Assembly (NCBI RefSeq): GCF_030646155.1
Contig: NZ_JAUTDN010000009.1
Coordinates: 62,001 to 126,000, forward strand
Reading direction: 5' to 3'
DNA from: Conexibacter sp. CPCC 205762
GTDB lineage: Bacteria > Actinomycetota > Thermoleophilia > Solirubrobacterales > Solirubrobacteraceae
Length of the DNA stretch: 64,000 nucleotides
Shown: positions 25,198 through 33,354 of the stretch, piece by piece
Numbering within the stretch: position 1 is the first letter of the stretch
Layout: every line of letters starts with the position of its first letter
Made by a program: the position numbers and the translations under genes
Notes under the pieces: model-generated
The model's input: only the letters and a program-made list of their open reading frames with translations
Told to the model about the DNA's origin: nothing
The model's database searches: none

Positions 25198-25401
25198 TCA
25201 CGCTCCCGGCTTGTCGCGATTGGTGTCGTTCGCGTCGGTGTCGCCGGGCGTGGCCGCGCCCCGACGTTGGCGCTCCTCCTCGCGGAGGTCGTAGGCGAGT
25301 TGGGCCCGTTGCCGGTGGCCCCACCCCGCCAGCTGCAGGCTGACCGGCTCGAAGTCCTCGATCGGGTGGCCGCCGCTTCGTGTCATCCAGGGGTTGCTCA
25401 A
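25198..25401 (-). CDS. Small charged protein
   Basis: 67 residues. The TTG at 25401 is chosen because GAAAGGA lies at normal spacing. It starts MSNPWMTRSGGHPIEDFEP, then a helix GWGHRQRAQLAYDLREEE, and ends in an Asp/Thr/Asn-rich tail. It is not recognised. The start lies 27 bases after the hairpin that follows the csrA-like gene. Confidence 0.55.
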   Translation of the reverse strand: MSNPWMTRSGGHPIEDFEPVSLQLAGWGHRQRAQLAYDLREEERQRRGAATPGDTDANDTNRDKPGA

Positions 25402-25427
25402 CGTGGTCCTTTCGTTCGCCGGAACGA

Positions 25428-25462
25428 CGAACGCCCTCCCGCGTGGCGCGGAAGGGCGTTCG
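25428..25462 (-). terminator. Strong hairpin after the csrA-like gene
   Basis: A 13-base-pair imperfect stem (CGAACGCCCT... with ...AGGGCGTTCG) lies 37 bases past the stop of the csrA-like gene and just before the next ribosome site. There is no U-run. It may attenuate transcription or stabilise the upstream message. Confidence 0.55.
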
Positions 25463-25498
25463 GACCGGCTCGGCGGTTGTCGTGGTGCGATGCGGTCT

Positions 25499-25696
25499 TC
25501 AGGCGACCTGATCCCGCTCCAGCGGCTGTCGGGTGCGGCGGCTCCAGCCGGCGGCGAGCTCGCCGCGGACGATCTCGACGTCGCGCGGGGCGGTGGTGCC
25601 CAAGCGAGCACGTCCGTTGCCGGCTGAGATCAGGGTGATGCGGATCCCGTTGCCGATCTCGATCGTCTCACCGGGTCTGCGCGTCAGGACGAGCAT
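25499..25696 (-). CDS. csrA: CsrA/RsmA-family RNA-binding regulator
   Basis: 65 residues from the ATG at 25696. The sequence starts MLVLTRRPGETIEIGNGI and contains RARLGTTAPRDVEIVRGEL, the typical CsrA order of beta-strands with the RNA-binding R-x-GI/L-x-APRD-x-x-x-R segment. Length matches the family. CsrA binds GGA in RNA leaders and represses or stabilises messages. An upstream ATG at 25786 overlaps the preceding gene's stop (ATGA) and would add a 30-residue basic leader, so the start is not settled. CsrA is common in proteobacteria and firmicutes but unusual in actinomycetes, which makes its presence on this element notable. Its targets may be the element's own GGA-containing ribosome sites. 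Confidence 0.82.
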   Translation of the reverse strand: MLVLTRRPGETIEIGNGIRITLISAGNGRARLGTTAPRDVEIVRGELAAGWSRRTRQPLERDQVA

Positions 25697-25782
25697 TCCG
25701 CCTCTTCGCGTCGGGGTGGCCGCGCCGGCGGCGCCGGTCCGCGCGGTCGACGGGCGGCGGCGTTTGAGGGTCGCGTGATGGG

Positions 25783-26160
25783 TCATCTGAGCCGCGCCTG
25801 AGCGTCGAAGGAGTCGAAGTCGCCGCGCGCGCACTGCCAGCACCGCTCGAACGTCGTGAAGACCGCGCACGCCCCGGTCAGGAGCAGCCAAGCGGCGAAC
25901 AAGCCGCTGAGCAGAGCGACGCGGTCTCCGGTGGCCCACTGGTCGCGCATCGTCTCGGCCTCGGGCGAGGTCAGCAGGTAGACGATCATGAACAGCGCGA
26001 ACAGCATGGTCGCGAGCAGGGCGGCCCTTCGCACCACCCAGACGACGTGCCAGATCAGGGGCTTGAGCGCACGCAACCGACGCAGGATTTCGCTCAAGCG
26101 GCGGCGGTCGCTCGCCGCGTTTCGGCGCCGGGGGGTTTGGCGTGGAATGCGGTGGGGCAT
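25783..26160 (-). CDS. Small membrane protein
   Basis: 125 residues. The ATG at 26160 follows AAAGGA, and the first 67 bases overlap the end of the primase gene. A basic N-terminus (RIPRQTPRRRNAAS) is followed by two membrane segments, about AALLATMLFALFMIVYLL and LLSGLFAAWLLLTGACAVF, then a CWQC pair and a short charged tail. Family not recognised. The N-in, hairpin topology is predicted by eye only. It is coupled (ATGA) to the longer start of the csrA-like gene. Confidence 0.65.
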   Translation of the reverse strand: MPHRIPRQTPRRRNAASDRRRLSEILRRLRALKPLIWHVVWVVRRAALLATMLFALFMIVYLLTSPEAETMRDQWATGDRVALLSGLFAAWLLLTGACAVFTTFERCWQCARGDFDSFDAQARLR

Positions 26161-27395
26161 CGCGTTTCCTTTCGGTCGGGGTTTCCGAAGTGCTGATCGA
26201 CGTAGACGTAGGCTCGGCGGAACGCCTCGTCGCGAAGGTCGCTGCCGATGGGGCCGCCCAGCAGCGCGCTGGCGAAGTCGAAGATCGTTCCCTTCGTCTC
26301 GCAGCCGTGGCAGCAGAACAACGTCGGGTTGGGCCCGGCGACCGAGCAGCTCGGGTGGTTGTCCTCGTGGTGCAGCGCGGGGCAGCGGATCAAGCCGCTG
26401 CCATCGGGCCGCTGGCCGGTCATGCGCGCGGCGTATTCGATTGCCGGGATCTGGCGGAAGCCATCGACCCGCGACCGCGACACACGCCCCGCGGCGGCCG
26501 CTGAAGCCCGGCGAGGCGGAAGCGGACGAGGCGGCGTGGGTGACGCCGGCAGGTGTCGGTCGGGCAGGTGCCCGACCAGCTGCTGAAGGGAGTAGGACGC
26601 CAGAGCGAAGTCGGCGGCGAGCAGCCGGGCCTGCTCGCCGGTCTTGTAGTTGACGGTGCCGGGCAGGCGCATGATCCGGCTGCGGTCCTTGCACTTGGGG
26701 TCGGCGCCGCGAAGCACTTCATGCCCGTCGACCTCGACGCGCAGACCGATGTGCTCCACCAGTCGGGCGTGCGCCCGCTCGATCCACTCGACCTCGGCGC
26801 CCGTCTCGGCGTCGAGCTCGAAGGATGGCTGCGGTGCGGCCAGGCGCCAGTAGGCGTGCTCGCCGCCACTGCCCCCTGACGCGATTCGCAGATGCGCCGG
26901 ACGCTGGAGCAAGAACGCGGAGAGGCGAGGAAGGATGGCGGGATCGTCGATGTCGAGCCACAGCCAGCGGCTCTCGCTGACGGCTGCCTTCGTTGGCCGG
27001 GGCTCGCTGCGAACAGCGGGACCGATCGCGACCTCGCGACGGGGGCGAGCGCAGAGTCCGGAGATGTGCGTAAGCGCGTCCTCGAGCCAGTCGGGGCTGT
27101 TCGTCGCGCCGCCGAGCCAGTAGCTGTCGTCGCGGTGGCGGCTGCTCCAGCGCGTTCTGCCGTCAGACGGGCGATAGCCGTGCGCGATCTCGAAGAGGCC
27201 GGCGGTGTCGGCGTGCAGGTACCCGAGGTGGATGCGGCGGTGCCGCCATGCGGGCAGCTGTCCCTCGAAGACGCGTCCGCTGCGCGAGCGGACGCGCACG
27301 GGCAGCAGTTCGTGTGCGCGCAGGTCGCCGGCCGCCGGCTCGAAGGACCGCGTCGCCGGATCGGCGGTCGGGGTGATCGTCGGGACCGCGGCCAC
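26094..27395 (-). CDS. AEP-type primase fused to CHC2 zinc finger
   Basis: 433 residues. The GTG at 27395 lies one base after the upstream stop, with GGGAG before it. The N-terminal half resembles archaeo-eukaryotic primase/RepB-like primases of plasmids: RWLWLDIDD at about 143 (metal-binding Asp), SGGSGGEHAYWRL at about 173, and KDRSRIMRLPGTVNYKTG at about 236. Residues ~337-370 are a CHC2-like zinc finger, CPALHHEDNHPSC then LFCCHGCETKG. This pairing is known in plasmid and phage replication proteins that make primers. It sits in the replication block near the UvrD helicase and ERF. Domain calls are strong. Whether it also has polymerase activity cannot be told. Confidence 0.82.
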   Translation of the reverse strand: MAAVPTITPTADPATRSFEPAAGDLRAHELLPVRVRSRSGRVFEGQLPAWRHRRIHLGYLHADTAGLFEIAHGYRPSDGRTRWSSRHRDDSYWLGGATNSPDWLEDALTHISGLCARPRREVAIGPAVRSEPRPTKAAVSESRWLWLDIDDPAILPRLSAFLLQRPAHLRIASGGSGGEHAYWRLAAPQPSFELDAETGAEVEWIERAHARLVEHIGLRVEVDGHEVLRGADPKCKDRSRIMRLPGTVNYKTGEQARLLAADFALASYSLQQLVGHLPDRHLPASPTPPRPLPPRRASAAAAGRVSRSRVDGFRQIPAIEYAARMTGQRPDGSGLIRCPALHHEDNHPSCSVAGPNPTLFCCHGCETKGTIFDFASALLGGPIGSDLRDEAFRRAYVYVDQHFGNPDRKETRCPTAFHAKPPGAETRRATAAA

Positions 27396-27396
27396 C

Positions 27397-27651
27397 TCAG
27401 GCGCTCCCGGTCTGCGATCGGTGGTGGGTGGCGGCGTAGTCTCTGGCGATCCCGATCGCGGCTCTGCAGGCGTCTGGCGAGTCCGGCAGCTCCTCGACCG
27501 TGTAGCCGACTGCGATGACCCAGGTCCGCCGGTACTTCTCGACGAAGACGTGGCAGGTGCGGCCGTCGTGATCGACGTAGGACGCGGCTGGCTCCGACGG
27601 GCCGGTCAACGCCATGTCGTTGCGTGCCGTCGGGACGGTGCTCAGCGACAC
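27397..27651 (-). CDS. Unknown small protein
   Basis: 84 residues. The GTG at 27651 follows GAGGTGG and overlaps the upstream stop by ten bases; an ATG at about residue 13 is an alternative. It contains AASYVDHDGRTCHVFVEKY and TWVIAVGYTVEEL, a compact alpha/beta pattern. It is not recognised. It is directly upstream of the primase gene with a one-base gap, so co-translation is likely. Confidence 0.55.
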   Translation of the reverse strand: MSLSTVPTARNDMALTGPSEPAASYVDHDGRTCHVFVEKYRRTWVIAVGYTVEELPDSPDACRAAIGIARDYAATHHRSQTGSA

Positions 27652-28112
27652 GGTCCACCTCGCCGACGAGAAGGCAACGCGGTCACGACCGGCTCCTCGC
27701 CGCTGTGAGATCGGCTGGCTCGGAGCTGGCGGCGCAGCTCCAGCTGACTGATGCCGTCCGGGTCCAGCCAGCGGCCGAGCATGCTGAGCGCGGCGGCGTC
27801 GTCGGGCCGCACGATGCGCGTGCGGGGATCCCATACCGCGACGGCGTGAAAGTCGTCGAGGCGACCGCTGAAGGTGGTGCCGTTCCCCGCGCGCAGCTCT
27901 CGCTCAGCGCGCGCCGCGCGATCGGCGAACCGCTCTCGCGGCAGCGGCTCCGCCACGACAGCGAGCGGCAGCCGGGCGCTGGGCGCCGACATCACGACCG
28001 ATCCCGGCGTGACCGACGTGCGGTCGACGCGCGGCAGCCAGATCGTCGGCGTGTCCTCGCCGGCGGGCGCCGAGGTCCGCGGGCTGTGGGCTGCTGCGAG
28101 GGCGGCCGTCAT
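27642..28112 (-). CDS. Unknown protein
   Basis: 156 residues. The ATG overlaps the preceding TGA (ATGA). The N-terminal third is Pro/Thr/Ser-rich. The middle has AVVAEPLPRERFADRAARAE and DFHAVAVWDPRTRI, and the end is Arg-rich. It is not recognised, with no catalytic motif or membrane segment. It is the second gene of the replication block after the motif at 28639. Confidence 0.6.
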   Translation of the reverse strand: MTAALAAAHSPRTSAPAGEDTPTIWLPRVDRTSVTPGSVVMSAPSARLPLAVVAEPLPRERFADRAARAERELRAGNGTTFSGRLDDFHAVAVWDPRTRIVRPDDAAALSMLGRWLDPDGISQLELRRQLRASRSHSGEEPVVTALPSRRRGGPCR

Positions 28113-28612
28113 CGGGCACCTCCGGGCGCGGCGGGGCCGATGTCGGGGCTGGGAGCGTGCGCGCGAGCGTACGCCTGCTCTGCGGCGACGTCGGTCAGCT
28201 TGAGCGCAAGGTCGGCCATGGAGACCGGATCGAGGTTCGGCGGCAGCGGAGCCGACAGGACGTCCAGTGCGGCAACCGCGTTCACGAAGATGTCCTCGAG
28301 CTTCTTCTCGCGCCACTGGGGCTCCAGATGGTCGAGGTGCTCGATGACCGCGGCGGTTCTGGGCGTGTTCACCGCGCCGAGCCTGACCAGGAGGATGCGC
28401 AGGACCTGCTCCCACTCGCGCTCGGCGTCGGCAAGGTGCGGTCTGTGCTCTCGCTGCAGCCACGCGGCTCGCCAGGCCAATCCGTCGGCGGCGGCCGCGA
28501 GCGCGCGAAGACGCGGAAGCGGCGATCGGTCGCTGAACAGCTGTTTGCGCGCACGTCCGACGCCGTCGGTGGCAAGCTCGTAGAACAGGTCGAAAGGTGT
28601 CGTTGCTGACAT
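28109..28612 (-). CDS. Unknown helical protein, first gene of the replication block
   Basis: 167 residues. The ATG at 28612 follows GAAAGGA. It is almost wholly helical: FDLFYELATDGVGRARKQLF, LAAAADGLAWRAAWLQREH, then EWEQVLRILLVRLGAV. It ends with a Pro/Gly-rich tail. It is not recognised. It starts 27 bases after the promoter-like motif at 28639-28670, so it probably heads the operon carrying the primase, CsrA, helicase and ERF genes. Confidence 0.65.
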   Translation of the reverse strand: MSATTPFDLFYELATDGVGRARKQLFSDRSPLPRLRALAAAADGLAWRAAWLQREHRPHLADAEREWEQVLRILLVRLGAVNTPRTAAVIEHLDHLEPQWREKKLEDIFVNAVAALDVLSAPLPPNLDPVSMADLALKLTDVAAEQAYARAHAPSPDIGPAAPGGAR

Positions 28613-28638
28613 GGGAGTCCTTTCCGGTCGTGAGGGGG

Positions 28639-28670
28639 TGTCGGAAAAAGGCGTGCCGATGTACCCCCCC
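28639..28670 (-). promoter_or_regulatory. Copy 1 of the element-wide promoter-like motif
   Basis: The leftward strand reads GGGGGGGTACA, 15 bases, then CCGACA. It sits in the 85-base gap before the start at 28612. Block spacing is the same as in the copies before the conjugation operon and the sigma gene. Confidence 0.7.
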
Positions 28671-28697
28671 TTCTTGTTGGTGCCGGCTGCGGTCGGC

Positions 28698-29018
28698 TCA
28701 GCGCGGCGAGTACGCGCGGCGCGGGAAGACGACGACGCCGAGCGCGGTGAGCGCCGTGCGCACGAGCGCCGCGTCGCTGCCGGCCAACTGGTCAAGGCCC
28801 GCTCGACGCGCGGCGCCGCGGGTCCGGTCGCGCTCTTCCATGCAGGCGGCGGCGAAGGCCCGCTCGTCGACGAGCAGCAGCGCGACATCGCCGCAGCCGA
28901 CCGCCTTGATCGCGTCGAGGACATAGGTGAAGCTGACCGCCGCCGGCTTGCGCGGGCGCGGAGCCGCTGGGTCCCGACGGTGGCGCACTCCTCGCAGAGC
29001 GGTGGGCGGCGCGGTCAT
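28698..29018 (-). CDS. Unknown small protein
   Basis: 106 residues. The ATG overlaps the preceding TGA (ATGA). A basic N-terminus (LRGVRHRRDPAAPRPRKP) leads into SFTYVLDAIKAVGCGDVALL, a helix rich in Ala and Arg, and a C-terminal strand ALGVVVFPRRAYSPR. It is not recognised. It is the last gene before the promoter-like motif at 28639. Confidence 0.6.
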   Translation of the reverse strand: MTAPPTALRGVRHRRDPAAPRPRKPAAVSFTYVLDAIKAVGCGDVALLLVDERAFAAACMEERDRTRGAARRAGLDQLAGSDAALVRTALTALGVVVFPRRAYSPR

Positions 29019-29350
29019 GTGCCGTCGAGCCCGCACGTGCGGCAGCGCAACAGCGTTCCGGCAGCGTCGCATTCGAACCCGGTGGGATGCGTGCATTCGC
29101 TTGGGCTTTTGCGGCCGTATCGAGCGCAGACGTCGATCGCCCAGCCGGCGACTTCCGTCGGGATCGTCACCTGGTGCCGGCAGTCGCTGAGGTCAAAGCA
29201 CGACCACTGCCGATCCAGACGGTCCGCGCCGTGCGCGCTGGCGATCTGTGCCGGCGACGGCCAAGGGACGGCACCCAACTGGTCGATGCGGTAGCGCACG
29301 CCGACGGGCAGGCTCTCGGCGTCGGGCTCGCCGGGCGAGTGAGTCGCCAT
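29015..29350 (-). CDS. Zinc-ribbon-like small protein
   Basis: 111 residues, coupled on both sides by ATGA overlaps. Cys and His residues are arranged as in zinc ribbons: WSCFDLSDCRHQV in the middle, DVCARYGRK, and a C-terminal LLRCRTCGLDGT pair. It lacks other recognisable features. Small zinc-ribbon proteins of plasmids often bind DNA or RNA, but no target is evident. Confidence 0.6.
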   Translation of the reverse strand: MATHSPGEPDAESLPVGVRYRIDQLGAVPWPSPAQIASAHGADRLDRQWSCFDLSDCRHQVTIPTEVAGWAIDVCARYGRKSPSECTHPTGFECDAAGTLLRCRTCGLDGT

Positions 29351-30000
29351 CAGCGAAGCGTCCGGCTGAGGCGCGGCTGGAGGCAGTGGCGTCGGCAGGT
29401 CTCCGAGCCGCAGCTCGGGGCTTCGACCGCGGCGGTTGCGGTGCCGACGGTCGCGAGCGACTTGTCGCAGGGCTCCAGGGCGTTGGCTGCGATGACGTTC
29501 TCAGGCAGAGGCTTCGCGAACGCGAAGCGCTCGGGGCGTCTGCGCGGCGGGGGACCGGGTGCCTTCAACGGCCCCCACGGGTCTGGGAGTGGCGGCGGTT
29601 GCAGCACCGCGTCCAACATCGAGGCGCGCGGGCGCAACGGTCGCGTGGCGCGGTAGACGAACGGTCCGGTCCCGCAGACGAGGTCTGCCGGGCCGAGCGT
29701 CGGGACCGGGCGACGGAAGTTGGTTACCTGCGCGGCGCTCCAAGCAGGGAGCGTCTGGATCTCCCGGCCGCTCAGCTCGATCGACGCACCTGCGGCAGCG
29801 AGCGCGTCGTCGAGCGCGTCGACTTCCCTCTTGAGCCCCGCCGTTGCTGCGGTGCGAGCTGCGATGAACGCTTGTCGCAGCGCCGGATCCACCGGCCCCG
29901 GGTCGGAGGAGTGGATCCGCCGCAGCCGTTCGGCGGCGGTGGTGCGCTGGCGGAGCAGCGTGGCGACGTCCTCGCTCGGAAGACGTGTCGTGACGTTCAT
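29350..30000 (-). CDS. Unknown protein with N-terminal coiled helices
   Basis: 216 residues. The ATG at 30000 follows GAAAGG. Residues 1-70 form charged helices (VATLLRQRTTAAERLRRIH, then a KREVDALDDALAAAG helix) suited to coiled-coil contacts. The middle includes AQVTNFRRPVPTLGPADLV; the rest is Pro/Arg-rich with a few Cys near the end. It is not recognised. It is coupled to the gene at 29015-29350. Confidence 0.6.
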   Translation of the reverse strand: MNVTTRLPSEDVATLLRQRTTAAERLRRIHSSDPGPVDPALRQAFIAARTAATAGLKREVDALDDALAAAGASIELSGREIQTLPAWSAAQVTNFRRPVPTLGPADLVCGTGPFVYRATRPLRPRASMLDAVLQPPPLPDPWGPLKAPGPPPRRRPERFAFAKPLPENVIAANALEPCDKSLATVGTATAAVEAPSCGSETCRRHCLQPRLSRTLR

Positions 30001-30184
30001 ACGGATTGGCCTTTCTCGCCTGCTGGCGGGATTGGTCGTGGGAGATGCACGCGGGACGAATCCGCGTGCGGTCGGTGGTCTCAGCGCTCGGTGGCCGGGC
30101 GCGCTCATCGCCGCTCCTGGGAAGCACTCGGACCTGTGCATTGGGACGACCGGCTCTGACGGCAGTCGTTGGCCGGCACGTCGA

Positions 30185-31216
30185 TCAGCGGGTTCCCGGG
30201 CGGCGGTCTCTGGGCGCTTGCGGGTCCGGGGGCGGGGCCAGCACGCAACGCTGGGTGAGCGCAACCGAATGGGGAAGTGCCTCGGCGCGGAGCAGGTCGA
30301 GTGCGCGATCAAGCGCGTCCTGCCGCTCGATCGCGAAGGCGTATCTCAGCTGCCACGCCCACGCACGGGCTGGCTGCGTTCGGAGCCCCGCTGTGTGGAG
30401 AACGCGGTCGAACTGCCGACGGTTCATCGGCCCGTGGACGGTCACCTCGGCCTCCACGGAGACGGTGACGTACTCGCCGGCGGGCACCGCCAGCGAAGTC
30501 GGATAGGTGGGTGTCGCGAGTCGCCAGCCTGAGGAGCCGTCGCGCACGATCCGTGTGGTCGCGCTGCGCAGGCTCAGCTTGGCGGCGAGCTCCTCGATGA
30601 CCGCGTGTGGGTCTGTCGCTCTGCCGCCGCTCGTTTGGACGAGCGCCTCGATCTCAGCAGAGGAACGCGACGAGCGCGTCTCGGCCAGCAGCTGCAGGAC
30701 GTCGAACTCGGCAGTGGTGAGCAGGAGCGGCGCCCCATGGAGTTCAACCGACCGGGCATAGCCGTCAAGCCGAAGCGGATCGTCGCTCGTCCGCCGCCGC
30801 TCGATCCGTGGACACGTCCGCGACTGCAGCGCCAGCGCGGCGAAGCGCCGCGGTGTGAGCACGTCGTGGACGTATCGCGGCGGTGTCCCGCCTGCCGCCG
30901 CTCCAAGGAGGTAGCGGCCGGTGCCGAGCTTGTCGAGTGACAGGACCGCGCTCGCGTGGCTCGCGTGCCCGACCGCTCCGACGACGTTGCGGCAGCCGCC
31001 TGCGACGTCGGTGCGGAGGTCGAAGATCACGCATCGCGGCCGAAGGGTCGCGATGAGATCGAGCGCCGCCTGCGGCTGCGGTTCCCATCGGCACCGCACG
31101 CCGCAGCGCTCGGCGACGTCGCGAACGGCCTCGGCGGCGTGGACCTCAGCGGTGATGACGATCGCGTCGTGCGCGGCAGCCCGCGACGGCCGCCGCAACG
31201 CATCTGGTTGCAGCAA
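30185..31216 (-). CDS. Winged-helix regulator with receiver-like N-terminus
   Basis: 343 residues. The TTG at 31216 follows AAGGA. Residues ~15-100 resemble a CheY-like receiver in layout (AIVITAEVHAAEAV, then RPRCVIFDLRTD), but the phospho-acceptor surroundings are degenerate. Residues ~145-235 fit an OmpR/PhoB winged helix: VELHGAPLLLTTAEFDVLQL, then AVIEELAAKLSL, and a GWRL wing. The C-terminal ~100 residues (VTVSVEAEVTVHGPMNRRQF...) are an extra domain not recognised. It is probably a transcription regulator that does not need phosphorylation. The target could be the element's leftward operons. Confidence 0.65.
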   Translation of the reverse strand: MLQPDALRRPSRAAAHDAIVITAEVHAAEAVRDVAERCGVRCRWEPQPQAALDLIATLRPRCVIFDLRTDVAGGCRNVVGAVGHASHASAVLSLDKLGTGRYLLGAAAGGTPPRYVHDVLTPRRFAALALQSRTCPRIERRRTSDDPLRLDGYARSVELHGAPLLLTTAEFDVLQLLAETRSSRSSAEIEALVQTSGGRATDPHAVIEELAAKLSLRSATTRIVRDGSSGWRLATPTYPTSLAVPAGEYVTVSVEAEVTVHGPMNRRQFDRVLHTAGLRTQPARAWAWQLRYAFAIERQDALDRALDLLRAEALPHSVALTQRCVLAPPPDPQAPRDRRPGTR

Positions 31217-31276
31217 TTATGGTCCTTCCTCAAGAGGTGGTCTTGTGCTGCTGTCGATCTCGGCTGCGGCGGCAGC

Positions 31277-31555
31277 TCAAGCGACGGCGAGAGCGGACTC
31301 GGCTTGGGCCGCGGCGACCCACGCGCGGTCCGCCGCCCGATCAGCCGCATCGGCGGCCGTCTCGAGCCCTTGTGAGCGCAGGATCGCCGCGGTCGACGCC
31401 CACATGTCAGCGCTCTCGAACATGGGGGCGGTGCTGCGCAGCTCGGCGCCGATCTCGGCGGCGGCGCGAGGTTCGAGCTGTTCGCCGCCGCCGCTGCGAG
31501 CCAGCGACTGGGCGCTGCTGCCGAAGTCCTGCGGCAGCGATCTGAGTGTCGTCAT
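31277..31555 (-). CDS. Small Ala-rich helical protein
   Basis: 92 residues. The ATG at 31555 follows GAAAGGA. It is nearly all helix and rich in Ala, Glu and Ser (MFESADMWASTAAILRSQG, then ADAADRAADRAWVAAAQAE). This composition resembles WXG-like or coiled-coil small proteins, but a WxG motif is not seen. It is not recognised. The ribosome site is just after a perfect hairpin. Confidence 0.55.
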   Translation of the reverse strand: MTTLRSLPQDFGSSAQSLARSGGGEQLEPRAAAEIGAELRSTAPMFESADMWASTAAILRSQGLETAADAADRAADRAWVAAAQAESALAVA

Positions 31556-31569
31556 TGTGTCCTTTCACC

Positions 31570-31588
31570 GCGCCGCGATTCGCGGCGC
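31570..31588. terminator. Perfect hairpin GCGCCGCG-ATT-CGCGGCGC
   Basis: An 8-base perfect stem with a 3-base loop sits in the 141-base gap before the start at 31555. It could end upstream transcription or shape the leader of the gene at 31277. Confidence 0.4.
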
Positions 31589-31696
31589 TTCGGCGGCCCG
31601 CGCGTCGTGCGCAAGCCGTTGCACGTGCGGACCGTGCCGCCGCGATGTCGGCGACGGCGCAGCACAGAGGCCGCCGGCGGGCGGCGACCGGGGCTG

Positions 31697-31948
31697 TCAG
31701 GAGCGGCGGGCGGGCTCGTTGGCCAGCCACCGCGGAATCAGTTCCTCGCAGCCGGCGTTCTGCGCGAGATCGGTGATCGCCAGGCGTGTGGAGCGTCTTC
31801 TGGGCCGGCGAGCGACTGCGGCGCGCACCGCGCGCCGCTGCTCGTGATGACGCCAGCTCGTCGCGAGCTCGTCATGACTGAGCCGCGAGGGAGCATCGTT
31901 CGAGCCGTGCCGCCGCCTCCTGGGCGACGGCACGGTCAGAGCGGTCAC
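31697..31948 (-). CDS. Short paralogue of the C-terminal domain of the product of 31969-33216
   Basis: About 83 residues from a GTG at 31948 that has no clear ribosome site, so the start is uncertain. The last ~50 residues repeat the C-terminus of the gene just upstream. Shared landmarks are an SW pair, RRAVRAA, a helix with RL-I-D-AQ, C, LIP, WL and EP-RR at the very end. It looks like a tandem partial duplication that may still be expressed. The function of the shared domain is unknown; its basic helices could bind nucleic acid. Confidence 0.5.
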   Translation of the reverse strand: MTALTVPSPRRRRHGSNDAPSRLSHDELATSWRHHEQRRAVRAAVARRPRRRSTRLAITDLAQNAGCEELIPRWLANEPARRS

Positions 31949-31968
31949 CGAGCGTGCGGCAACCGCTG

Positions 31969-33216
31969 TCAGGTGCGTCGGGTTGGTTCGTACGAGAGCC
32001 AGGCGTCCGGGATCAGGTCGTCGCAGCGGTGCTTCTGTGCCGCGTCGATGATCTCGAGCCGGCGTCTGCGCGACTCCGGCTTGGCGGCGATCGCGGCGCG
32101 AACGGCGCGGCGCGTCTTGTGGCTCAACCAGGAGTGCGTCTGGAGCTGGACGTCGAGTTGCGCCGGGTCGGTGATGCCGAGCCATTCGCTCACCAGCGCG
32201 ACCGTTGCGCCGTCGTCTGCGACGAGCTCGATCACGCCTTCGACTGGGTCGTAGCGGCCGACCCGTGTCAGGCGGGAGCGCAGGACCGTCATGGTCCGGT
32301 GGGTCGGGGCTCGTTCGACCATCCGCGCGTGGGCGTGCCCAACGCGATCTGCCCAGTAGAGGAACTGCGAGCCGCCGCCGACGTCCTCCTGGTAATAGAT
32401 GGTGACGGTGACCGGCTCGTCCTCCGGCCCGTCCGTGGGCAGGATGCCGACGATCCCGGATTCTGCCTTCCATGCGTCGACGAGCTTGTGGGGAACGAAT
32501 ACGTCGGCGGCTGCCAGGAGCCGTGGGCTCGTGCGCTCCGTCATCACGGCCCAGCGGCGCTCGACTTGCGCGACAGCGCCATCGAAGGGAAGCTGGTCGC
32601 GGTCGGTGATCGGCGTCTCCGCGGTCGCGGGTCGCGGGCGCCAGACAGCGCTTCTCCGTCTGCCCGCCGGGAGGTGGTCGACGAGGCCCAGCGTCTCGAG
32701 GGCTTCGAGCGCCGCGATGGTGCGTGTCTTGTCGAGTCCTGACCGCTTCCCGCGCCGCTTCATGATGCTCTTGAGGTTCGCGTACGGCTCGCCGTTCGGG
32801 CCGCGTCGGGTCACGGCGCCGTCGTCGATCGCGGCGCCCGTCGTGCGCAGGACGCGGTCGAGCGTTCCGCCCGCAGGCGGCGCCAGGCGGCGCGTGCGCG
32901 CCTTCACGAGGGTCGCTTCGAGCGCCGTGAAGGTCGTGTTGGGCTCCCGCTCGTCGAGGTAGTCAAGGGCACGTGTGATTGCGAGCGCCCGCGTCTCTCC
33001 CCACGACAGCAGTGTGGCGGGCTCGTCCTGATCGTCGATGAGCGCGACGGCCCAGGTGTCGACGGAATGCTCTCCTTGGCCTCCGGTGAACGGCACCAGC
33101 TTGGGTCGCGTTCCCGCCGGCGTCGGGGCCGTGGAGCGCGTGTCGTTGCCGGCTTCGTCTGGCCGCTGGTCGTTTTCGCTGCTGCGACGAGGAGCTGGTC
33201 TGTCTCTGGACGCCAT
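31969..33216 (-). CDS. Unknown protein, possible DNA-binding/replication factor
   Basis: 415 residues. The ATG at 33216 follows AGAAAGGAGG. Residues ~55-115 form a small alpha/beta unit with SVDTWAVALIDDQDEPAT. Residues ~125-195 look like a winged helix (SIMKRRGKRSGLDKTRTIAAL, LGLVDHLPAGRR). The later part is beta-rich with VTVTIYYQEDVGGGSQFLYW. The C-terminal ~50 residues (RRAVRAAIAAKPESRRR... to the end) recur as a separate short gene immediately downstream. Its position and winged-helix pattern would fit a replication or partition protein, but no family is recognised. Confidence 0.65.
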   Translation of the reverse strand: MASRDRPAPRRSSENDQRPDEAGNDTRSTAPTPAGTRPKLVPFTGGQGEHSVDTWAVALIDDQDEPATLLSWGETRALAITRALDYLDEREPNTTFTALEATLVKARTRRLAPPAGGTLDRVLRTTGAAIDDGAVTRRGPNGEPYANLKSIMKRRGKRSGLDKTRTIAALEALETLGLVDHLPAGRRRSAVWRPRPATAETPITDRDQLPFDGAVAQVERRWAVMTERTSPRLLAAADVFVPHKLVDAWKAESGIVGILPTDGPEDEPVTVTIYYQEDVGGGSQFLYWADRVGHAHARMVERAPTHRTMTVLRSRLTRVGRYDPVEGVIELVADDGATVALVSEWLGITDPAQLDVQLQTHSWLSHKTRRAVRAAIAAKPESRRRRLEIIDAAQKHRCDDLIPDAWLSYEPTRRT

Positions 33217-33354
33217 CGGCGTCCTCCTTTCTGGCGGTGTTGACCGCGGCCGCCTTCGGCCCGTGCCGTCGGGCCGGAGGGAACGCGGCAGGATGCGTCT
33301 CGCGCCTCACGCGCGAGCAGCCACCCGTGGCTCGTGAGATGGGGCGGCAAGGTG

